Shown here: positions 55,203 through 64,000 of the stretch, piece after piece
Numbering within the stretch: the stretch's first letter is position 1
Layout of the letters: every line of letters begins with the position of its first letter
DNA from: Haematobia irritans
Taxonomy: Eukaryota > Arthropoda > Insecta > Diptera > Muscidae
NCBI RefSeq assembly: GCF_050003625.1
Contig: NC_134401.1
Location: 98,000,852 to 98,064,851 of the forward strand
Reading direction: 5' to 3'
Length of the DNA stretch: 64,000 nucleotides
Translations under genes and position numbers: made by a program
Notes under the pieces: model-generated
What the model was told of the DNA's origin: nothing
Database searches by the model: none
The model's input: only the letters and a program-made list of their open reading frames with translations

Positions 55203-57220
55203 ACACACAGACAATACAGATTGGTTGTGACAACCGAATTTATTGCCAACCTCCTTTTTGCAGTTGTAGCAACTATCAGATGGCAGTTGTGTCACCCGAC
55301 TGATTCGGTCGACACAACTAATGCCTAATGTGGTATTGGTTGGGTCTGCCGACGACATTGGTTGTAGCTACCTTCATCGTTCGGTTGTGTTGCCCAACCT
55401 TAATAATACTCATGGCCAAATTAAAAACCAATTCCTTCCCAATTAAATATTATATTTTATTTTATTTAAAAATATGAAATGAAAATAAATCTTAACTCAT
55501 TGTATTTCATATCAAATTATGAAAATTACAATTTATAATTTTTAGCGATTAAGTTGGTTGTAAATCAGCTCGTATATCCTTCGCCATGAATTTGCGCATC
55601 ATCCTATGTGGCAAAAAATTTTTACTACAAACAAAATAAAAATTGATTAATAAATTAATTAATATATATTCGTATCGAAAACAACTAAATACGCAGAAAG
55701 ATCGAACCGATATGAACTTTTGCGCGGTAATTAGAGAGCTAGAATTGAAATATGGGGTTTGTTTTATATAGGGGCTATATAACTATAGACCGATATGGAT
55801 CAGGCTTTGTATGGTTGATAGCGGCTATTTACTGGCACAATGTACCAAATTTCAACCGAGTCGAATGAATTATGTTATGGGGCTCCGGAGGTCAAATCTG
55901 TGGATCGGTTTCTATGGAGGCTATATATAATTATAGACCGATATGGACCAATTTTTCATGTTTGTTGAATACCATATACTAACACCACGTACCAATGTTC
56001 AATCGGATCGGATGAATTTTGCTCCTCCAAGAGACTCCCGAGGTCAAATCTGGGGATCGGTTTATATGGTGACTAAATATAATTACGGACCGATATGGAC
56101 CTAACACCACGTACCAAATTTCAACCGAATCGGATGAATGTTGCTTCTCTAAGAGGATCCGCAAGCCAAATCTGGGGGTCGTTTTATATGGGGGCAATAT
56201 GTATTTGCAATACCATCCGACCTACATCAATAACAACTACTTGTGTCAAGTTTGAAGTCGATAGCTTGTTTCGTTCGGAAGTTAACGTGATTTCAATAGA
56301 CGGACGGATATGGCTATATCGACTCAGAATTTCAGCATGACTAAGAATATATATACTTTAAGAATATATATACTCAGATCAATATCTCGATACCCTCCAC
56401 CCCATCCTATGGTGGAGGGTATAATACCCATCACAATGGAGGACACACAAGAAATTTACTTGAAGACTCATCTCGTAACATATTGCATGAACATCTGCAC
56501 CTGTTTAGCTGATTTGTACTGATCGTTACTAACATATTGAGAGTATAGCAGATTACAAATATTTACTTGTTGCCGACGTCGCCAGCTATCGAGAGAGTTT
56601 ATATGTTATTTGCTTTAGCACGGAATTAAGTTGTCAACCTCTCTGGCCAGTGGCCAGTAATTTACTAATCTAAAAGACAAAAGTTTTGATTAATTGATCA
56701 AATGACAGACTGGATGCTAGGGTTAAATACCTGTTGGAACTGTGAAGATTGGTACATTAAAGTGGTGTCTCGGAGCACTCCTTGATCATTGAGGAAGTGT
56801 ATTTCTCATCCGATCTATTACATTCCGAGTTCTCCAGAAGATTAAAAATTAAAAAAGTACGTCTTCCTTAGATATGAAATTAATATTTTAATAGAAATGA
56901 CATTTGTACAATAATTCAAATGGCATTCGGTTGTGAAAGCCATCCGTAAGTTGTGATAACAAAGTGACAGTTATGACAATTAATTGCGGCAGGTTGTATC
57001 ATCCGAATACCGGCAAAATTTTTTAAAGTAGAGACATTTAGCTCCTACAACTGTCTGTCTTCTATCACAAACGTAAATCCATTGAAATAATCGAAACATT
57101 GTAGTAGAGACCCACGTATGATTGCAAATATAGTACATAGATTGGGGCAATTGATATTTAATTATAAATGTAGAATATTCATTACTTCAACCGATTTCCA
57201 ACCAATCTCTTCTCTGTGTG
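55203..57220. mobile_element. MITE-E, 2-kb copy
   Basis: Begins CACACAGACAATACAGATTGG and ends CCAATCTCTTCTCTGTGTG. Subterminal DNA is packed with short inverted motifs: GGTTGTGACAACC, GTTGTAGCAAC, GTTGTGTCACCCGAC and GGTCGACACAACT. It carries a HINE fragment (55690-56425). A terminal frame on the plus strand is a run-on of the R1 frame. Confidence 0.75.
55690..56425. mobile_element. HINE type I fragment within MITE-E
   Basis: Units with GACCGATATGG, CAACCGAGTCGAATGAATT and CTCCGGAGGTCAAATCTG, then the terminal CTATGGTGGAGGGTATAAT. The hairpin end is absent. Confidence 0.7.
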
Positions 57221-57231
57221 CACACAGAAAA

Positions 57232-58526
57232 CACACAGAGAATACAGATTGGTTGTGACAATCGAATTTATTGCCAACCTACTTTTGGCAGTTGTAGCAA
57301 CTAACAGTTGGCAGTTGTGCCACCCGACTGATTCGGTCGACACAACTAATATCTCATATGGTGTTGGTTGGGTCTCCCGACGACCTTCATCATTCGGTTG
57401 TGCTGCCCGACCTTAATAGTGATCATTACCAAATTAAAAACCAATTTCTTCTCAATACTATGTTATATTTTATTTAAATATATGTATAGTATAAATGTAA
57501 AAACAATATATTTGATAACAAATCATGAAAATGGCACGATTATGTTCATTATAAATCAGCCCGTCTACCCTTCTTCATGAATTGGAAATCATCCTATGCG
57601 GCAAAAATCAAGAACATGTGCACCTATTTAAATGATATGGACGTATGGACGATGATATGGCACATTACAAATATTTACAGACCACCCCATTGGTGGACAT
57701 GGCATGTTGATAAAATGTCTGTTTAAATGGTTCAGAAGTAAAATCTGAAATTCTGCCGACTTCACCAGCTATCGAGAAAGTTCATATTACTTTTGTCAAC
57801 CATGTATTTTCAGTTATCAACCTCTCTGGTCAGTATTTTACTAAATTAAAAGAAAAAGGTTGTGGTTAATTGATCAAATCATATTGAAGTAGAAATTGGG
57901 ATATATCCCAATCCGTTTTGGAACATATAAGGTAATCTGGACCTACATACCTGGTGTATCCAATCTTTACAGTTTTTGATTGCAGAATTACAGAGGTACG
58001 TTTTCCATCTTATTTTGATTTCCCTGCATATTTGACTCCCTGACCATTGATTCTGATCCAATCTATTTCCTCCCGAGTTTTTCAGATAATTTGGTAGATG
58101 CTTAGGAGATTAAAAAATTGCCGCATCTAAAAATTCTGCCGTTTTACTTTGAAATCAATAAAATACGTCTTCTTTCGACATGAAATTAATATTTTAATAG
58201 AAATGACATTTGTAAAATAATTCAAATAACATTCGGTTGTGAAGACCATCCGTGAGTGGTGATAACTAAGTGACAGTTACGACAATAAATTACGGCAGGT
58301 CGTGTCATCCGAATTCAGACAAAAATTTAAAAAAATGAGACATTTAGTTCCTACAACTGTATGTCTTCTATCACAAACGTAAATTCATTGAAATAGATGA
58401 AACATTGTAGTAAAGACCCACGTATGATTGTAAATATAGTATATGTATTGGGACAATTGATATTTAATTATAAATGTAGAATTTTCATTACTTCAACCGA
58501 TTTCCAACCAATCTCTTCTCTGTGTG
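57232..58526. mobile_element. MITE-E, 1.3-kb copy
   Basis: Begins CACACAGAGAATACAGATTGG, repeats the subterminal GGTTGTGACAATCG and GTCGACACAACTAAT, and ends CCAACCAATCTCTTCTCTGTG. Same orientation as the copy at 55203, with the interior phrase CATCCGTGAGTGGTGATAAC in common. Confidence 0.8.
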
Positions 58527-58861
58527 CACATAGGTTGAAAATGGATTATTGTAACCAAAATTCTACATTTACAATGAAATCACAGTTGTGTCATTCATTT
58601 TACTTTATTTACAATCGTTATTTCGTTCCTTCTACCATTTGTTGTTTGTAATACAAGACAATTAGTTGTCTAAACTGAATGCCTCTCTTTTGACAAATTT
58701 TGATCCAATTCGATAGGCACAACCAACCTTATAAAACCTTTGTAACTGTCATTTAGTAGTCAGCACTTTCGTTTGGTACTCACAGCCGAATTCCTTTGAA
58801 TATATTTTTTTTGAAATGTCAATAAAATTATTACCATCAACGTTGAAGTATAGTGTGTTTT
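58527..58861. other. Spacer with MITE-E-like motifs
   Basis: Contains GGCACAACCAACC, TTCAGTAGTCAGC-like and TTGTAACTGTCATTTAGTAG phrases that recur in the MITE-E copy at 63416-63846, so it is probably an eroded MITE-E interior. No gene. Confidence 0.45.
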
Positions 58862-61800
58862 TATACCCTCCACCATAAGATGGGGGTATATTAACTTTGT
58901 CATTCCGTTTGTAACACATCGAAATATTACTCTAAGACCCCATAAAGCATATATATATTGGGGGTCGTGGTGAAATTCTGAGGCGATCTGAGCATGTCCG
59001 TCCGTCTGTTAAAAATCACGCTAACTTCCGAACGAAACAAGCTATCGACTTGAAACTTGGCACAAGTAGTTGTTATTGATGTAGGTCGGATGGTATTGCA
59101 AATGGGCCATATCGGTCCACTTTTACGTATAGCCCCCATATAAACGGACCCCCAAATTTGGTTTGCGGGGACTCTAAGAGAAGCAAATTTCATCCGATCG
59201 AGCTGAAATTTGGTACATGGTGTCAGCATATGATCTTTAACAACCATGCAAAAATTGGTTCACATCGGTCCATAATTATATATAGCCCCCATATAAACCG
59301 ATCCCCCGATTTGGCTTGCGGAACCTCTAAGAGAAGCAAATTTCATCCGCTCCGGCTGAAATTTGGTACATGGTGTTAGTATATGGTCTCTAATGAACAT
59401 GCAAAAATTGGTCCACATCGGTCTATAATTATATATAGCCCCCCATATAAACCGATCCCCCGATTTGGCTTGCGGAGCCTCTAAGAGAAGCAAATTTCAT
59501 CCGATCCGGCTGAAATTTGGTACATGGTGTTAATATATGGTCTCTAAGGACCATGCAAAAAATGGTCCCCATAGGTTCATAATTATATATAGGCCCCATA
59601 TAAACCGATCACCAGATTTGACCTCCGGAGCCTCTTGGAAGACCAAAAGTCATCTGATTCAGTTGAAATTTGGTACGTCGTGTTAATATATGACCTCAAA
59701 TACCCATGCAAAAATTGGTTGAAATCGGTCCATAATTATATATAGCCCCCATATAAACCGATCCCCAGATTTGACCTCCGGAGCCCCTTGCAAGAACAAA
59801 ATTTATCTGATTCGCTTGAAATTTGGTACGTGATGATAGTGTATGGTGTCCAACAACCATGCAGGAATTGGTTCATATCAGTCCATAATTATATATAGCC
59901 CCCATATAAACCGATCCCCAGATTTGACCTCCGGTGCCTTTTGGGGAAGCAAAAGTCACCCGATCTGGTTGAAATTTGGTACGTGGTGGTAGTATATGAT
60001 ATTTAACAGTCGTGCCAAAAGTGGTCCATATCAGTCCATAATCATATATAGCCCCCATATAAACCGATCCCGAGATCTGGTTTTGGAGCCTCTTGGAGGA
60101 GCAAATTTCATCCGAGTCAGTTGAAATTTGGTACATTGTGCTAGTATATGGCCGTTAACAACCATGCCTAACTAGGTCCATATCGGTCTATAGTTATATA
60201 TAGCCCTCATATAAATCGATCCCTAATCACATAAAAACTGGTCCATATCAAGTTCATGATTGTATGTAGCCCCCATATAAGTGACCCCATATTTCAATTC
60301 TGGCTCTCTACCACGTATGAACTAACTCCCAATTTAGAAAACGATGTTAAGAGTTTTAAGATACCACAACCCAAGTAATTCGATAGTGGATGACAGTCTT
60401 TCGTAGAAGTTTCTACGCAATCCATGGCGGAGTGTACATAAGATTCGGCCTGGCCGAACTTACGGCCGTACACACAGAGAAGAGATTGGTTGGCAATCGG
60501 TTGTAATAATGAAAATTCTAATTATGGAACGAAATATCAAGTGTATCAACAAATATTCTGTATTTACAACATTGATTCTATTCTTAAAACCATCTGGGAG
60601 CGCCATCAAAAAAATGTTAGTTATGATAATAGATAAATGATTGGGTTTACCAAATACTTTTTCTATGAATAATTTTATTGAAAATTGCTTGATACAACTT
60701 ACGAAGAAAACATTTTGCAACTTTCATTCAGTACTCATCATCACCATACGGTTGCACAAACCGAATGTTATTGGAAATATTTTTAATTGTCATTTTAATT
60801 ATTTGTCAGTGAAAAATTATTAATATTTGTTGTAGAGGAAAAAAAAGTCAAACCAAATTTTTTTTTGTTTACAATATTTTTTTTTAATATTTTCAAAGAC
60901 ATAATTACAAGAAAGAGATTTTATGTTAGAACGAGACAATGGTCAAGATTTGTTTATATAAGGGACATAATTTTGTTAACATTATAAAGGTAAATTGGTA
61001 TGATCAAATTGTTGCAATTTTCATTGATAATATTATATTCCTTTTCAGACTGGACATTCAATTGTACAACAAAATTAGAGATAATATTAAATGCACTAAC
61101 AATGGTTATGACTTCATTAATTAAAAATCCCTGTTCTTGAAAATTGCACTTTGGAATGTGGTGTTCAGTGTACCAGACGCTCGGTATAGGTCCACTTTTC
61201 ATATATATGCAAAAAATGTTCTAAAGCCATAATTTAATTAATTTATGTAGTTCCTTGGACGTTCGTGTGTGTTGACGACCGGAATATATGGTTTTCTGGA
61301 CACCCAATTCTACGAGTCAGGTAACAAATACAAATTCTGAACTGTTAATGATTTTAATGCAGATTGTGTTATATTATCTTTAGATGTGAACTAATTTTAT
61401 TGTGTGAGTTAAAGGGCACGTAAAAAATTTAAAGCGGTTCTGATGAAAAATGCTGCAACACGATGCCTTATCGATATGAAACCCAAGTGGAAGTGGGCAC
61501 AGCTACTGGTAGGTTCTTATTTACATTTAAAAACTCCCCACTAATTTTCTACGTTTTCTATATGCGAAACGGATACATCCTCATGGAATTCCACTATGTG
61601 CTCAATCCTAGACATCACTTTGTACACATATACTGATGGATTCAAAGTTACCAGTGATTCAACACGCGTTGCCCGCTCAATCTAAAATTAATGCGGTGGG
61701 CTACATAAGCTTAATCTAAAGCCCCCGAGGATACTTAAATGTTTAAAAGAATCGTTTATTTCGATTGATATTATGTATTGTATTTAGATATATAATATTT

Positions 61801-62124
61801 TTTTTTAATCTCTATCAATCTAACATATGTAATTAACTATATTTAAATAAAATACAATATTTTGCGAAACTAACATTATTTTCAATTGTGGGTACTATTA
61901 GGTTGAGTAATACAACCGCATGAAGAAGGGAGTAACGACCAATTCCATAGGTTGATACAACCAATTCTATATGGAGTAATAGTCGCATCTCCCATAATTC
62001 GATTGAGTCGACCGAATTAGTCGGGTGACACAACTGCCAACAGATAGTTGCTACAACTGACAAAATGAGGTTGGCAATAAATTCGGTTATCACAACCAAT
62101 CTGTATTCTCTGTGTATATACTAG
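58862..62124. mobile_element. HINE type I element, split by MITE-E
   Basis: Starts TATACCCTCCACCATAAG, TTTGTCATTCCGTTTGTAAC, followed by GCATGTCCGTCCGTCTG and about eight 153-bp units (59100-60230). It reaches GATTCGGCCTGGCCGAAC with TTACGGCCGTA at 60470. The last bases, TATATACTAG, occur at 62115-62124 beyond a MITE-E, so the HINE is complete apart from that insertion. The 29-bp minisatellite is absent in this copy. Confidence 0.82.
60471..62114. mobile_element. MITE-E, 1.64-kb copy with TA flanks
   Basis: Begins CACACAGAGAAGAGATTGG and ends CAATCTGTATTCTCTGTG, flanked by TA; removal restores the HINE end GGCCGTATATACT. The interior (60840-61750) is non-repetitive with scattered small ORFs on both strands, none recognisable. 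Confidence 0.82.
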
Positions 62125-62666
62125 TTTTAACTACAACTAAAAACGAAATATTTCTTATTCGTTTCGAAGTTTATCTGCCTCATCCGTGGACTGCCTATAA
62201 AATATTGTCGTGAACAACTCGAGCCGTGCGAAATTGGCCTTAGTACACTATATTGGCTGTGAATCTAAATTAAAACACAGCAATATTGGCTATATTGCAA
62301 ACAAATAGCTTCAGGGTACTCAATGCTACGGGGCGCATCCTCAATATGGAATAATTTCATTGTGTTTAACACGGCGGCTCTGAAAAAATCCATCTCTACA
62401 TCTGCCTTATATATGAAACCCCAAGAAAGTTACCATCGGGGATAGGTTCGTATGTCGTTTTTAAAACTCCACATTAATTTCTTTACTTAATTTATTGTGT
62501 GTTTTAGACGGGCTATAGACAATTCGGACACCATCTATAAATACTAATATGCTAAGAGTACCAAAGATTTAGCTCCACTATCTGTCGATTCCCCAAGCTA
62601 TTCATGCTGGAGGGTATACTTTTAAGGGTGAACATTTTTTATAATGTATTAATATATTGTATTTAA
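62125..62666. other. No recognised feature
   Basis: Mixed DNA without a supported gene; probably the left portion of an eroded MITE-E. Confidence 0.4.
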
Positions 62667-62947
62667 CCCTGGAAAGGCATCCTAATTTTTTGTACACTAG
62701 CGCCATCCTTCGTCATTTTAACTACGGCTTATTTCACGACACTATAATTTGCATCGTGAGCAAAAATGAGAACCAAAACTGAGTTTATTTCCTTATTCAA
62801 TTTGTTTTTAATTAGTTTAAAACAAAAATTCATAAAATGGTTGAATTAGTATAACTTAAATTTATCATTTCCTAATCGACCAAAATGCATTTTAAATCGA
62901 AAATGAAATTACGCGTCGTCATTTTGACGAAGGATGACTGTCCAGGG
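62667..62947. mobile_element. piggyBac-type MITE, 281 bp, TTAA flanks
   Basis: Ends CCCTGGAAAGGCATCC and (inverted) CCCTGGACAGTCATCC with TTAA at 62663-62666 and 62948-62951. A second inward repeat pair, CCTTCGTCATTTTAAC and GTCATTTTGACGAAGG, extends the arms. No coding sequence. Confidence 0.9.
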
Positions 62948-62984
62948 TTAAGTATATGTACCTTCCTATCATCTAAAAAATATA

Positions 62985-63254
62985 AATAAAATGCAGTATT
63001 TTGTGGGATTTTGTTATTCAATTCGGTCATGGTGCTTTAAAGTTGGGAGATACAACCAAATGAAGAAGGGAGCAACGACCAATATCATCGTCTGATTCAA
63101 CCAACTCCATATATAGTATTTGTTGGGTTTCCCATCATTCGATTGAGTCGACCGAATTTGTTGGGTGACACAACTGCCAACTGGTAGTTGCTACAACTGC
63201 CAAAAGGAGGTTGGCAATAAATTCGATTGTCACAACCAATCTGTATTCTCCGTG
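62985..63254. mobile_element. MITE-E right-end fragment
   Basis: Matches 61850-62114: AGATACAACCAAATGAAG, GACCGAATTTGTTGGGTGAC, GGTTGGCAATAAATTCGATT and the end CAATCTGTATTCTCCGTG. R1 LINE sequence resumes just beyond. Confidence 0.75.
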
Positions 63255-63256
63255 CA

Positions 63257-63415
63257 CATACCTAGAAATACGACTGGATACAAAGCTGAAGTTCTCGACG
63301 CAAATAGACTATGCTGCTAAGAAATCAACGCAGATAACGTAACAACTCAGCAGACTAATGGCGAACTTAGGCTGCCCGCTGCCAAAAAAAAGCGAAAGCT
63401 CCTGATGGAAGCCTG
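63257..63415 (+). pseudogene. R1-like LINE fragment C, part 2
   Basis: YLEIRLDTKLKFSTQIDYAA, KKSTQIT, QLSRLMANLGCPLPKK, continuing the R1 RT thumb from the fragment at 55078-55200. Two stops are present. Interrupted by a 431-bp MITE-E. Confidence 0.8.
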
Positions 63416-63846
63416 CACACAGAGAAGAGATTGGTTGTATATCGGTTGTAGTTATGAAAATTCTACTTTAGTAATTATTCATCAGTTGTGTCAACCTTAT
63501 TGCTATATTCAAAATCATTTTGCAATCTTCCCTACCATTTGGCGAACATGTCAATAGATTATCTATTCTCATAATAATCAAATAGTTGTAACAACCAAAT
63601 GTCTCACCTATAAAAAATTTTAGTTTAAATCGGTTGATACGACCAACCATAAATAAATTCCACAACAGTCATTCAGTAGTCATCAGGTACATCAGGTACA
63701 TCGGTTTACACAACCAATAGCTTATGTTGTATTAGTTGTATTGACCGAATAGTTGGGAGACACAACTGCCCTTTGGTAGTTGCTGTAACTGCCAAAAGGA
63801 GGTTGGCTATAAATTCGGTTGCTACAACCAATCTGTATTCTCTGTG
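63416..63846. mobile_element. MITE-E, 431-bp minimal copy
   Basis: Begins CACACAGAGAAGAGATTGG and ends CAATCTGTATTCTCTGTG, with TG on both sides. It is the shortest copy and consists almost entirely of the subterminal GTTGT/ACAAC motifs. Removing it rejoins R1 codons for EAC|NSVLLYGSEI. Confidence 0.85.
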
Positions 63847-64000
63847 TGTAATAGTGTTCTACTTTACGGAAGCGAGATATAAGCAAGCGCGCTGAGACAT
63901 GCAAATAAAGTACGAACCCTTCGAGCAGTACAGCGTACAGCCGCTTTAGTGTAACCTCTGCATATCGCACTGTATCTGCTGTGGCGGTACTGATCATAGC
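63847..64000 (+). pseudogene. R1-like LINE fragment C, part 3
   Basis: NSVLLYGSEI, then after frameshifts LRAVQRTAALV and TSAYRTVSAVAVLIIA, matching the region just after the RT thumb in fragments A and B. It runs off the window edge. Confidence 0.8.

Noticed and set aside
61833..62099. 88-codon minus-strand ORF (also 57216-57416, 55077-55328)
   Set aside because: Translation of the MITE-E subterminal repeat, recurring in several copies with different interruptions.

Overview
The window looks like repeat-dense, AT-rich nuclear DNA of a calyptrate (muscid) fly. The best pointer is three copies of a mariner element whose terminal repeat (ACAGGTTGGCTGATAAGTCC) and transposase match Himar1, described from the horn fly Haematobia irritans. 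Horn fly, or a close relative such as Stomoxys, is therefore my inference; mariners move between species, so this is not proof. There is no bacterial gene organisation, operon or CRISPR.

Only one convincing host coding exon is visible: 1114-1299 on the minus strand, bounded by good acceptor and donor sites and encoding the start of a type II (signal-anchor) membrane protein. A second, weak candidate is 7506-7700 (minus). Almost everything else is transposable elements, their wreckage and satellites.

Layout. 1-780: 29-bp minisatellite. 1-2.1 kb: host exon and probable intron. 2.1-7 kb: MITEs, a tRNA-like SINE head and a Helentron-like (DINE-1/HINE-type) element. 7.8-13.1 kb: two broken Himar1 copies either side of a degraded RNase H-bearing LINE with an internal 280-bp tandem repeat. 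13.1-19.8 kb: LINE cluster with an RNase H-less LINE (minus), R1-like fragments (plus), a tRNA-derived SINE, and a nearly complete LOA/I-like LINE (minus) interrupted by a MITE. 20.8-30.1 kb: a 9-kb block of 29-bp minisatellite hosting a 3.97-kb foldback element (9-bp target duplication, arms built of 165-bp repeats in a three-unit higher-order pattern) and a SINE. 31-33 kb: Helentron-like copies. 34.1-36.4 kb: a second large 29-bp array ending in a hairpin. 36.7-46.6 kb: nested DNA elements, including Himar1 containing a HINE containing an AT-rich MITE containing a piggyBac-type MITE. 47.6-51.9 kb: AT-rich elements and another HINE. 52.4-53.8 kb: probably unique DNA. 53.8-64 kb: a MITE-B pair, then one R1 LINE split by about 8 kb of nested elements.

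No element here has an intact reading frame; all depend on, or depended on, proteins made elsewhere. The repeats still reveal mechanism: target duplications (TA, TTAA, TTA, 9-bp, about 12-bp), a SINE and a LINE sharing a 3' tail, a minisatellite carried inside rolling-circle-type elements, and nesting that gives relative ages.
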